Below are positions 8,228-17,530 of a stretch of DNA of 64,000 bases, piece by piece. Each line of letters starts with the position of its first letter. Position 1 is the stretch's first letter. The stretch covers positions 1 to 64,000 of the forward strand of contig NZ_BBAD01000003.1 in NCBI RefSeq assembly GCF_001311075.1, read 5' to 3'. A model generated the notes under the pieces. The model was given only the letters and a program-made list of their open reading frames with translations, did not search any database and was not told the origin of the DNA. The position numbers and the translations under genes were made by a program. Origin of the DNA: Secundilactobacillus similis DSM 23365 = JCM 2765. GTDB lineage: Bacteria > Bacillota > Bacilli > Lactobacillales > Lactobacillaceae.

Positions 8228-11179
8228 TTATTCGTGACGCTTGAACTTACCAAAACCTAGACCTGCTAGTGCGAGGAGAACCAAGCCAAGTAATGAAGCT
8301 GGCGTCTTCGCAACTTCATCAGTTTGTGGTAACTTGGCTACCTCGTTTGGGGCAGTTGTTGTGGTTGAGGAAACCGGTGCTTCTGCCGAAATCGTTGCTG
8401 GCACTTGCGCTGCTGCAACAGTGTTCGTTACGGTTTGACGACCAGTAGTCGTTTGAGATGTAACAGTTTGCGTTTCAGCGAACGTCTTAGAAGTTGAGCC
8501 AGTTTGCGTTTCAGGATCGTCAGTGTTTGGTACCACGGTTTCACTCGTTGAACCAGAAACTACTGGATTGGTAGTTTCAGAATCAGTACCAGTAGTAGGT
8601 GGCGTTGTTGAATCAACATCCCCATTATCGGAAGGGGTCGTTCCAGTTGAACCGTTATCCGTTGGCGTGGTTGGAATTGCGGTGTAAACAACGTTATCTT
8701 CCGTTGTAATCGTGCCATCTGGATTAACCGTTGCCGTAATCGTGTCCTTATCAGCCGTGTAGCCTGGTAATTCTGGCACATCCAAGGTCAGCGTGTCACC
8801 AGTTTTACCACTGGCATCCTTAATCGTCTGTGGTTGTGATTGACCATCAACCGTTGCAGGAACGGTAACATCGGCAATTACCGAATTAGCGGTGTAAATC
8901 AAATTATCCTTGGTCGTAATGGTACCGTCCGGGTTCACCGTTGCCGTCACGGTCGTCTTATCAGGCGTGTAGCCTTTGATTGTTGGTACCGTAATGGTCA
9001 GCGTATCACCAGTTTTACCAGTGACACCAGTTACCGTTTGCGGTTCACTTTGATCACCAACAGTTGCTGGAATGGTGACATCAGTCGTCACTTCGTTTGG
9101 CGTGTAAATCACCTTGTCAGTAGTTGTAATCGTGCCATCTGGATTAACCGTTGCCGTAACGGTACTTTTATCAGGCGTATAACCTTCAACAGCCGGAACG
9201 TCTAACGTTAATGTATCGCCGGTTTTACCAGTCGCATCCTTAATTGTTTGTGGTGCTGATTCACCAGCAACCGTTGCTGGAACCGTAACGTCAGTTGTGA
9301 CTTCATTTGGTGAGTAAACTAAATTGTCCTTAGTCGTAATCGTCCCGTCCGGATTAACCGTTGCCGTGACCGTTGCTTTATCGGGCGTATAGCCTTCAAC
9401 AGTAGGGGCATCCAAGGTTAAGCTATCCCCAGTTTTACCGGTAACGTTGGTAACCGTTTGAGGCGCATCTTCACCAGCAACGGTTGCTGGAATTGTGACG
9501 TCAGAAGTTGCTTCGTTTGGATTGTAAGTTACAGTATCATTTGTAGTAATTGTGCCATCTAAATTCACAGTAGCTGAAACAGTTGTTTTATCTGGTGTAT
9601 AGCCTTCAAGCGCGGGCATTGTCAACGTTAAGGTTTCGCCAATGTTACCGGTAACGTCCGTAAAACTCGTTGACTTCGTTGGCTGTTCGGCACCGATAAC
9701 CGTTGTTGGGACATTAACATTACTCGTTACGGTATTGCCGGTGTAAGTCACCGTGATGACTTCATCGGTAGGCGTAGTCGCATTATCTACAACCATCGCG
9801 ATTTTTCCAGCTACACTAGTTTTATCAGCAGTGTAACCCTCAATTTCAGGTGTGTCATGTTCTAAATACGTATCAGCGCCGGCAACTGGTTCATACCAAG
9901 ATGTACCTGTTCCATGGTTGGTGTATGCGTGATAAGTCATTGATTCAGTAATTGAATCTGGTAGTGGTGTCTCACCAAGTAATTCGCTGCCGTCTGCAAC
10001 TTGATAGTTAATGGTCCGTGTGACGGTGACTTCACCATCATCGGTAACGATGGGCACTAAGTAAACATTATATGCCCAGATATTATTTTCAACATACGTA
10101 AGTGGTGTATCCCACGTTGCATCTGTAACTTCTGTAAAATTACCATTTGTTGGTGCAACCAACTTAGATAAAGTATACCCATTACTTGAAAATCCTGCCA
10201 ATTGAGTAACGTATTTTAAACTCACCGATGAATCGGGCACGCCGTTAATGGATAAACGGCCAACCAGAACACTGATGTCGGGATCCATCGAGTGCAGTGT
10301 TGAATAGACATTAATGTTAATGACACCCGATAACTCAGGATTGACCACATCATCCGCCAACATTTCAATCTTAGGCGTCACCCCTAAAGCCGCGGCCTTG
10401 GTTGCTAAAGCCGTTTTCAACGAGGCTAAATCAGCATCACTAATTTCTCCGCCAACTTTAGCGGTTGCGGTTGTTTCATCCAAAGTTACGTTTTTAGGTA
10501 AAGTGATTGTTGTTGCGGTTTGATCAATATCAGTAGGGGTAGCAACTGAATCAGTTGCTACCTCATGAGTTGCATCCGCTGTAGCTGATGTAGCTGAAGT
10601 AGCGTCAACCACTTGGGCATCTTCAGATTTAGAAGCTTCAGAAGAAGCCGCGGCAGTCGAATCATCACTTTGAACAGCATCAGTAGCCACTGAGTCATCC
10701 TTGGCGATTGATGATTGTACAGCAGTCGTATCACTAGTACTTGCTACCTGAGTATCATCAGTTTTAGTAGTCGTTTCAGCCGTCTGCGTATTAGTATCAG
10801 CGAGCGCAGTTGTGCCTGAAGTCGTATTATCCAGCGTTGTAGCATGATCATCATTAACAACAGCTGAGTCATCAGTCGTCTGAGTGGTCGTGTTAGTTAC
10901 TGAAGCACTAGTATCATTAGTTGTCGTTGCATCACCAGTAGTTACCTGACTCGTATTATCATCACTAACATTCGATGCAGTAGCTGATGTATCCGCCACC
11001 GTTGCCGTTACAGCATTATCAACCTGAGTTGTTGCCGCACTTGCTGTTTGATTGGTTAGCGCTAACCCTCCCCAAAGCGCAACGCTTGCTAACGCTGACG
11101 TCATCATGAATTTACCGGCTTTAAACATCTTATACCGGTAACTAAGCTTACCCTCACGTGCTAATTGTTTAATTCTCAT
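8228..11179 (-). CDS. LPxTG cell-wall-anchored repeat adhesin
   Basis: A 983-aa surface protein. I start at ATG 11179, since GGAGGAG lies just before it; a TTG 15 bases upstream falls inside that ribosome site. Order: KxYKxGKxW-like signal (YKMFKAGKF, then a hydrophobic stretch ending NQTASA at about 49), a long Ser/Thr/Asp-rich low-complexity spacer (about 50-210), a unique globular region (about 215-480), five tandem modules of about 69-72 aa, a Ser/Thr/Pro-rich wall-spanning region, and a sorting signal LPQTDE with hydrophobic segment and KFKRHE tail. Such proteins are exported and fixed to peptidoglycan by sortase A, and usually mediate adhesion or aggregation. The ligand is unknown. Its own promoter and terminator make it monocistronic. 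Confidence 0.88.
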   Translation of the reverse strand: MRIKQLAREGKLSYRYKMFKAGKFMMTSALASVALWGGLALTNQTASAATTQVDNAVTATVADTSATASNVSDDNTSQVTTGDATTTNDTSASVTNTTTQTTDDSAVVNDDHATTLDNTTSGTTALADTNTQTAETTTKTDDTQVASTSDTTAVQSSIAKDDSVATDAVQSDDSTAAASSEASKSEDAQVVDATSATSATADATHEVATDSVATPTDIDQTATTITLPKNVTLDETTATAKVGGEISDADLASLKTALATKAAALGVTPKIEMLADDVVNPELSGVININVYSTLHSMDPDISVLVGRLSINGVPDSSVSLKYVTQLAGFSSNGYTLSKLVAPTNGNFTEVTDATWDTPLTYVENNIWAYNVYLVPIVTDDGEVTVTRTINYQVADGSELLGETPLPDSITESMTYHAYTNHGTGTSWYEPVAGADTYLEHDTPEIEGYTADKTSVAGKIAMVVDNATTPTDEVITVTYTGNTVTSNVNVPTTVIGAEQPTKSTSFTDVTGNIGETLTLTMPALEGYTPDKTTVSATVNLDGTITTNDTVTYNPNEATSDVTIPATVAGEDAPQTVTNVTGKTGDSLTLDAPTVEGYTPDKATVTATVNPDGTITTKDNLVYSPNEVTTDVTVPATVAGESAPQTIKDATGKTGDTLTLDVPAVEGYTPDKSTVTATVNPDGTITTTDKVIYTPNEVTTDVTIPATVGDQSEPQTVTGVTGKTGDTLTITVPTIKGYTPDKTTVTATVNPDGTITTKDNLIYTANSVIADVTVPATVDGQSQPQTIKDASGKTGDTLTLDVPELPGYTADKDTITATVNPDGTITTEDNVVYTAIPTTPTDNGSTGTTPSDNGDVDSTTPPTTGTDSETTNPVVSGSTSETVVPNTDDPETQTGSTSKTFAETQTVTSQTTTGRQTVTNTVAAAQVPATISAEAPVSSTTTTAPNEVAKLPQTDEVAKTPASLLGLVLLALAGLGFGKFKRHE
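8690..9722 (-). repeat. Five tandem 207-bp coding repeats
   Basis: Units begin at the conserved DVTxPATVxG segment and repeat every 69 codons through GYTPDK and NPDGTITT motifs. The unit nearest the N-terminus is the most diverged, as expected from tandem expansion at the C-terminal side. Confidence 0.8.
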
Positions 11180-11329
11180 ATTGATCTCCTCCAAGAGATG
11201 ACGATTGAACCCATCAACCGTATCTAATACTATGCCAGCAAGTAAGGGTACCAGACTCAGTTCATTAAACTAAATCATCCCCAAATATCCCTACTTGTAT
11301 GAAACATTAATTGGCATTTGTCCATCACT

Positions 11330-11358
11330 AGTGTAACAAGTTATATTACAAAGCACAA
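11330..11358 (-). promoter_or_regulatory. Promoter of LPxTG adhesin
   Basis: Minus strand TTGTGC (11353-11358), 17-base spacer, TACACT (11330-11335); leader about 150 bases. Positions 11180-11485 otherwise carry no gene. Confidence 0.6.
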
Positions 11359-11435
11359 CCTTTTTGTAACATAACTTGCAATTTTCTTCACAAAAAATTC
11401 ACATTTACCAGTTTTTCTTCAAATTCGACTCAAAA

Positions 11436-11463
11436 AACGACTTGATTCGCTAATCAAGTCGTT
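11436..11463 (-). terminator. Terminator of LysR gene
   Basis: AACGACTTGATT/AATCAAGTCGTT perfect 12-bp stem with T6 on the minus strand. Confidence 0.8.
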
Positions 11464-11485
11464 CATTGGCTTAATATTTAAGTCC

Positions 11486-12364
11486 TTATGCTGGCCAAGC
11501 TGCCCGAAACCGATCAACAATCGGGGCCACTTGAGCGCGATTCATTCTTAAATAATTCGCGTAAATTGGCATTTTTGCAGCTGCATCCGTAATCGGCAAA
11601 CAAACACGACTATCAGTTGATGGGTGATCATCCAACGACTTTTCTAACTGGCTGACATTAGTACTGAAATAAGGGAAATCCGAATAGCTAGTGATTTCGG
11701 CTAATGCATCCTGTTGTGCCTGATAAAAGAATTTTGCGTCGGGAATGTTTTGCTGGATGACCGCTCGCCAAGGACCAATATCACTTAAAACGACAAAGCT
11801 CAGGCCTTTCATTTCGGCAAAGGTAATCGTCGCCTGATTGGCCTGAAACATAAACTGATTCAAATTGACCGCTAGTCGCTCCGTTCCTAGCAATTGCGAT
11901 TCGATTTGCGCATCAACAAGCGGATGATTGTTAAATAACAACCCATAGGTCGCGGTCAAAACCGCTTGAATCGCTTCAGTTGAATCGGTCAAATTTGCTA
12001 AAGGACGTAATTTCACGTTATTCGAGAGTTCCGGTAACAGATGAGCCATCACAAACAACGGACCTGGGAGGGTCGCGCCCACAGTCAGAATTCGTTGACT
12101 GGTTTCAAAATTACGGATACGGTTCACCGCCTGTTGATTGGCCTGTAATAGGGCGGCGGCTTCTTTGGCTGCCAACTTACCAGTTGCCGTTAACCGAAGT
12201 CGATTAGGTTGACGGTCAAACAAAATGACGCCCAGTTCCGTTTCTAGTTTTTGCAGCCCGCGCGTCACCGTTGGCTGAGTCACGTTCAGCATCGCCGCAG
12301 TCTGCGCTAACGTTCCTGTCTGCGCAAAGGTCACGAGTTCTTCTAGCAGATAATTGTCCAGCAT
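11486..12364 (-). CDS. LysR-family transcriptional regulator
   Basis: A 292-aa LysR protein: winged HTH in residues about 1-60 (TQPTVTRGLQKLETELG) and a C-terminal effector-binding domain. It is divergent from two aldo-keto reductase genes (12493, 13370). Between them lies an 8-5-8 inverted repeat AGTATACG-N5-CGTATACT, a likely operator. The most economical reading is that it senses an aldehyde or redox cue and drives the reductases. It has its own terminator. Confidence 0.9.
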   Translation of the reverse strand: MLDNYLLEELVTFAQTGTLAQTAAMLNVTQPTVTRGLQKLETELGVILFDRQPNRLRLTATGKLAAKEAAALLQANQQAVNRIRNFETSQRILTVGATLPGPLFVMAHLLPELSNNVKLRPLANLTDSTEAIQAVLTATYGLLFNNHPLVDAQIESQLLGTERLAVNLNQFMFQANQATITFAEMKGLSFVVLSDIGPWRAVIQQNIPDAKFFYQAQQDALAEITSYSDFPYFSTNVSQLEKSLDDHPSTDSRVCLPITDAAAKMPIYANYLRMNRAQVAPIVDRFRAAWPA

Positions 12365-12389
12365 TTAAAAATCACCACTTTCTAGTCGA

Positions 12390-12410
12390 AGTATACGTTA
12401 CTCGTATACT
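12390..12410. promoter_or_regulatory. Operator candidate for the aldo-keto reductase unit
   Basis: Perfect dyad AGTATACG (12390-12397) and CGTATACT (12403-12410) in the divergent intergenic region, 26 bp from the LysR start. Confidence 0.55.
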
Positions 12411-12459
12411 AGCATGCTTAATTGGTAATTTTCAACCCATCACATTCAGACTATAGTGA

Positions 12460-13367
<908 letters not shown>

Positions 13368-13369
13368 CT

Positions 13370-14233
13370 ATGAGCACAACACCAACGATTCAACTCAACG
13401 ACGGTAACCAAATTCCCGCAATTGGCTTTGGCACGTTTCAAATTCCAGCCGATGGGTCAACTTATCAAGCCGTCAGCAAAGCCTTAAAAGCGGGATACCG
13501 TCACATTGATACCGCCGTCGCGTATTTCAACGAAACTGAAGTCGGCCAAGCCGTCCGAGATAGTGGGATTCCTCGAGATCAACTCTGGATCACCAGCAAA
13601 CTCTGGCTTCAGGATTATGGCGTAGAACCCGCAACTCGCGCCATCGATCTATCACTTAAAAAGTTAGGTTTAGATTACATTGACCTATACCTGATTCACC
13701 AACCTTACGGCGACGTTCCCGGGGCTTGGCAAGCAATGACGGCCGCACAAAAAGCCGGTAAAATTCGCTCGATTGGGGTCTCAAACATGACGCCCAAAAT
13801 TTGGCAGCAATTCGTGCCCGCATTTGATGTCAAACCCGCCGTTAATCAGGTCGAATTCAACCCATTGTTCCAGCAAACTGAGCTCCGAAACTTGATTGCA
13901 GCCGATAACGTGAAATTGGAAGCTTGGGCACCTTTGGGGCAAGGTGATCAAACCTTGTTAACCAACCCGGTGATTACCAGCTTAGCTACTAAATACAACA
14001 AAGATGCTGGCCAAATTATCCTTCGATTTGAAAATCAGCTCGGCGTCATTGTATTACCTAAGTCAACTCACCAAGAACGGATTCAAAGCAATCTTGATCT
14101 ATTTGACTTCACATTAACGGATACCGAAATGGCTCAGTTAACGATGTTAGATACCGGTAAGGGGCGCCATGATCCGGATGCACCTGGCGTTCAAGAGATG
14201 CTGTCAGCCTATGATGTGCACGCTAACGACTAA
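13370..14233 (+). CDS. Aldo/keto reductase (second of tandem pair)
   Basis: An intact 287-aa aldo/keto reductase with the full catalytic tetrad: Asp and Tyr in DTAVAYFNE, Lys in TSKLW, His in LIHQPYG. It also has the GVSNM strand and the C-terminal NADPH phosphate-binding segment LPKSTHQERI. TIM-barrel fold, cytosolic, NADPH-dependent reduction of carbonyls. AAGGAGG precedes the ATG, which begins 2 bp after the upstream paralogue, so the two are co-transcribed under the divergent LysR regulator. Substrate unknown. Confidence 0.92.
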   Translation: MSTTPTIQLNDGNQIPAIGFGTFQIPADGSTYQAVSKALKAGYRHIDTAVAYFNETEVGQAVRDSGIPRDQLWITSKLWLQDYGVEPATRAIDLSLKKLGLDYIDLYLIHQPYGDVPGAWQAMTAAQKAGKIRSIGVSNMTPKIWQQFVPAFDVKPAVNQVEFNPLFQQTELRNLIAADNVKLEAWAPLGQGDQTLLTNPVITSLATKYNKDAGQIILRFENQLGVIVLPKSTHQERIQSNLDLFDFTLTDTEMAQLTMLDTGKGRHDPDAPGVQEMLSAYDVHAND

Positions 14234-14249
14234 CTCACTAATTCGGCCC

Positions 14250-14311
14250 AACTAAAAAACGAGTTTAAACAGTGCTCCCGTGATGGCACATGTTTAAACT
14301 CATTTTTAGTT
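14250..14311. terminator. Bidirectional terminator between convergent genes
   Basis: AACTAAAAA..GAGTTTAAACA pairs with TGTTTAAACTC..TTTTTAGTT, with a loop of about 19 bases. The right arm overlaps the stop of the gene at 14310. Confidence 0.75.
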
Positions 14312-15786
14312 ACTCACGCATTGTCCCTTCTGGAAAGGTCAGGTGATACAAGCGGCTAATAATCGTATCCCAAAGGTTCTGGGTAGTCGCTTGTTTAACG
14401 TTGAGAATTTTCTTTTGCGTAGTTGCATTCAACTGACTAATGTCACTTGAGACTGAATGGTGCATGCCATCCGGATTAATAATGATCAAGTCAGTTTTAG
14501 CATCCGCCAGCACTGATTGTACCCGGCCGGTCGGATAATGAGCATCATTAAAAGCAACGACTCGAGCGCCATACTGCGTTAGCCGCCTAACCAACGAGGC
14601 AGTGGTTGTCCAGTCGATGACCACGATCAACCGATTCTTCAAAACCTGTCTGTACAGCACGCGTTGTTTAATTTGGTCATCATTTAGTGGTACTGATTGC
14701 TTCGTTTTAATGCGAAGTGGTTTGTTTTTAGCGAGCAGTTTTGGGAGAATCCGCTGATTGAGGGTCGTATCCTGAGCAATTTGAATTTGCTCTTGGTGCG
14801 CCAACTGTTCAAGTTCAGTTAACGTGGTCGCGTTAATTGCATTTGACTGCTGATAATGGGTTGAAAGTTGCCGAATCAGCGGTCGAAGTAGCGTTAACAC
14901 CTGAGCAATGTTTTCTTGATCAACTAAGTCAGTCACCATGGCAACGTGTGCTTCAAGTGGCAAATACCGTTCAAAATAATCAGCTAAAACTTGCGTGTCC
15001 ATCTGTCGCAATAACTGGCGACACTGCCATGGTGCCAAGTGATTGTCACGATACAGCAGTTGCAATAAATCGCGATGCCGCTTGTCACGCCGCTGCTGTA
15101 ATTCTTCGTTGGCTTGAAGAAAGCGGCGTAGGAGTTTCTGATATTGATTTCGTAAATTTCGATAATCGCCATTGAGTGCATCAATGACCATCGTGAGTTC
15201 ATTGTTGGCTAACACTCGATGTATGTCTTGATAGGTGGCATTCAGTTGTTGATACTGTTCCTTTAACCGATTATGGCGATTACCAATCCGGTCACGCTGA
15301 CTAAGGAGTTGCCCATTTTGCTGTTGCGCTTCCGTTAACGCCTGCGTTAACTCATCGATATCGGCTTGATGCTGTTGCTTGGTCACGTAGTCAGTTTGAA
15401 CGCGTGATTGCTGCGCTTTTAGCTGTTGTTCAGCAGTTTGTCGCTCACTTTGCTCACGTTGAGCGGTCTGTTGAGCGGTTACCAAGCTGACTTTAGGCGC
15501 CGATTTTCCTGTATCTGGTGAGCAAGTTGCGTTTTAAGCGTTTGTTCTTGAACCGTTACGCGTTTAAGTGTTTTTTTAAGTTGCCGAACTTGCCTCTTCA
15601 AGGCTGCATCCGTTGAAGTTGGCGTAGATTCAACGATTGGCTCGGCTGAGGTTTCCGTTGAATCAGGTATCGACTTTTCCTGTCGTTGTTGAAGCAGCGC
15701 CTTAGCACGTTCCTGTGGGCTAAGGCGAGTTTGTTGGGTGGTTTGAAAATGGCGATTATAGCGGCAATGACGTTTTTGGTGTTCAC
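14310..15786 (-). pseudogene. SOS-boxed coiled-coil protein with DUF2325-like C-terminus, frame-disrupted
   Basis: Restored length is about 492 aa. GTG 15786 follows GGAGG by eight bases. Adding one A to an A-run near 15770 gives an N-terminus MNTKKRHCRYNRHF, and one more base near 15495 joins the frame to the long one ending at 14310. The protein is a long charged/Gln-rich coiled coil (about 40-260), a helical middle part, and a C-terminal alpha/beta domain with RLIVVIDW, a YGARVVAFND strand and KTDLIIINPDGMHHSV. That last pattern resembles DUF2325 (hydrophobic strand, Gly-Ala, aD-hVII, His-Ser/Asn). A LexA box sits 23 bp upstream, so damage-induced expression is likely. Function unknown; the architecture suggests a filament- or nucleic-acid-associated protein, which is speculation. 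Confidence 0.65.
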
Positions 15787-15808
15787 AAAGCGGACCTCCA
15801 GTCTCTAT

Positions 15809-15822
15809 CGAACATACGTTCT
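15809..15822 (-). promoter_or_regulatory. LexA (SOS) box
   Basis: CGAACATACGTTCT matches the Gram-positive LexA consensus CGAACRNRYGTTYC at 13 of 14 positions. It lies between the promoter area and the ribosome site of the coiled-coil gene. Confidence 0.75.
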
Positions 15823-16065
15823 TAAATGGCTAATTTAAGCATAACATGTTCACCTAAAAACACAAGCGAACAGGTCGCCAGCAATTAAATCATGAACAAA
15901 AACCAATTTTGTCATTTTATGAAACATTCCATGCTCAATATACCGACTTACCTAGAAATGAAATCATTTTGCAACACAAATCGGAGGTAAACTCATACAA
16001 TGTTGACGAAACCAATTACAGCTTAACGCATTCAAAAATTAGTTCACAAACGGAGGGTGAGCAAT

Positions 16066-16482
16066 ATGGCAAAACAAATTCCACGAAAATCTCGACGGGT
16101 CATCTCTGCCGTTCATTTAAATAAGGATGAAGCAGGTGAACTAACCCTCAATTTGACTCATGAATACCAGTGGCGAACTGGTGCACATACCTATTTTGCC
16201 AATGGGGAACCAGCGCAAAACACTGAGCCAACAGTTGGCACAATTGCGATTGCCAAGACTTACCGTGGGGATAAGCGGGTCGTCATCGTTGACTCAACGT
16301 TCGTTGCCAAAGAAGTTGTCTCACCTAATGAACTCATTCAGGCCAATCGGTTACGCCGGATTACACAATACACGGATGAAAAATTACCGCCAGCGCTCGT
16401 CGATCAACTCAACCAGTATTTAGCCGCTCGAACGCGTTCACCTGAAGCCGAAGTTGTTCAAAATCAGCCCGAGAGCGATTGA
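16066..16482 (+). CDS. Hypothetical protein, 138 aa
   Basis: I take ATG 16066 (MAKQIPRK), seven bases after CGGAGGG, rather than the in-frame GTG nine bases upstream. The product begins with a basic stretch, has a beta-rich middle (AHTYFANGE, TIAIAKTYRGDKRVVIVDS) and a helical C-terminus (ALVDQLNQYLAAR), with no signal peptide or membrane segment. No family recognised. It is divergent from the SOS-boxed coiled-coil gene with a 280-bp gap that shows no further gene, and precedes the hydroxyacyl-CoA dehydrogenase by 79 bp. Confidence 0.65.
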   Translation: MAKQIPRKSRRVISAVHLNKDEAGELTLNLTHEYQWRTGAHTYFANGEPAQNTEPTVGTIAIAKTYRGDKRVVIVDSTFVAKEVVSPNELIQANRLRRITQYTDEKLPPALVDQLNQYLAARTRSPEAEVVQNQPESD

Positions 16483-16561
16483 TTGACTTTAACTAATAAT
16501 CATTCTATTCTAGCTGTGCAATATTGCGAAACTGTCGTCAACCCAGAAAGGGGCCATTTTG

Positions 16562-17458
16562 ATGAAAGCTAACAAAGTTGTTGTTTTAGGCGGTGGCGTT
16601 TTAGGAAGCCAAATTGCCTATCAGTCCGCATTTTCAGGTATTGATACTGTTATCTACGATATTAACGATGCCGCTATTGACGCCGCTCAGCAAAAGCTCG
16701 ATCAGTTTCCGGATCAGTATGCGCATGATTTAGGGGCAACGGCTGAACAATTAGCTGAAACCAAGGCACGGTTATCATTAACGCTGGACTTAGAATCGGC
16801 TATTACCGGTGCTGATGTCATTGTTGAAGCTGTTTCGGAACGAATTTCAATTAAAGAGTCGCTTTATAAGAGTTTAAAACCCTACATTGGTGAAGAAACG
16901 TTGTTGTTAACCAACACATCAACGTTACTGCCAAGCCAACTGATTGGGTTTGCACCTAACCCTAACCGCTTCTTAGCAATGCACTTTGCCAATCAAATTT
17001 GGGTGCATAACGTGGCCGAAATCATGTGGGCCCCAGCTACGCCACAAACGACGATCGATGATGCGACCGACTTTGCGAAACAGATCAAGATGCTGCCAAT
17101 CCTCATTCAAAAGGAAACGTCTGGTTACGTCATGAATTCGATTTTCCTACCGATGATCAACGCTGCCTTATTTCTATGGGCTGACGACGTTGCTGATCCA
17201 CAATCGATCGATAAAAACTGGATGGTCAGCATGGGCGTTGACCGGGGACCGTTTGGCTTCCTAGATATCATGGGACTGAACACCGCGATTAATATTGAGA
17301 AAGGATTCCTCGCTAATACCAACGATGAGCGTTATCAACGTATCATTGATAAATTGCAGATACTAGTTGATGCTAATCAACTGGGCGTTGCGACCGGGCA
17401 GGGGTTCTATCACTATCCGGAGCCGGAGTATCAGGCTGCGGCGTTTACGCAAGTTTAA
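16562..17458 (+). CDS. 3-hydroxyacyl/3-hydroxybutyryl-CoA dehydrogenase family protein
   Basis: A 298-aa protein with the N-terminal Rossmann motif VVVLGGGVLGSQIA (about 7-20) and the family's TNTSTL plus PNRFLAMHFAN stretch, which carries the catalytic histidine region. It ends in the helical dimerisation domain (GPFGFLDIMGLN). It would oxidise or reduce 3-hydroxyacyl-CoA with NAD(H). Lactobacilli lack beta-oxidation, and no other CoA-pathway gene is nearby, so the true substrate may be another 3-hydroxy acid. AAAGGGG precedes ATG 16562. A perfect 67-nt palindrome ends the unit. Confidence 0.85.
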   Translation: MKANKVVVLGGGVLGSQIAYQSAFSGIDTVIYDINDAAIDAAQQKLDQFPDQYAHDLGATAEQLAETKARLSLTLDLESAITGADVIVEAVSERISIKESLYKSLKPYIGEETLLLTNTSTLLPSQLIGFAPNPNRFLAMHFANQIWVHNVAEIMWAPATPQTTIDDATDFAKQIKMLPILIQKETSGYVMNSIFLPMINAALFLWADDVADPQSIDKNWMVSMGVDRGPFGFLDIMGLNTAINIEKGFLANTNDERYQRIIDKLQILVDANQLGVATGQGFYHYPEPEYQAAAFTQV

Positions 17459-17462
17459 ATTA

Positions 17463-17529
17463 AAGCTGACACACAAAAGCACCGCCACTTTCCAAATTGG
17501 AAAGTGGCGGTGCTTTTGTGTGTCAGCTT
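17463..17529. terminator. 67-nt perfect palindromic terminator
   Basis: 33-bp arms around a single central A (17496), serving the convergent dehydrogenase and xerS genes. Confidence 0.75.
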
Positions 17530-17530
17530 A

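Noticed and set aside
8840-9205. 121-aa frame antisense to the adhesin repeats
   Set aside because: Arises from the complementary strand of the repeats; no ribosome site and repetitive low-information content.
8690-9722. CRISPR-like periodic repeat
   Set aside because: The 207-bp period is in frame and encodes protein modules; there are no spacers and no cas genes.
15598-15786. 62-aa frame as an independent small gene
   Set aside because: It shares the ribosome site and GTG of the coiled-coil gene; one added A moves it into the long coiled-coil frame, so it is a by-product of a frame break.
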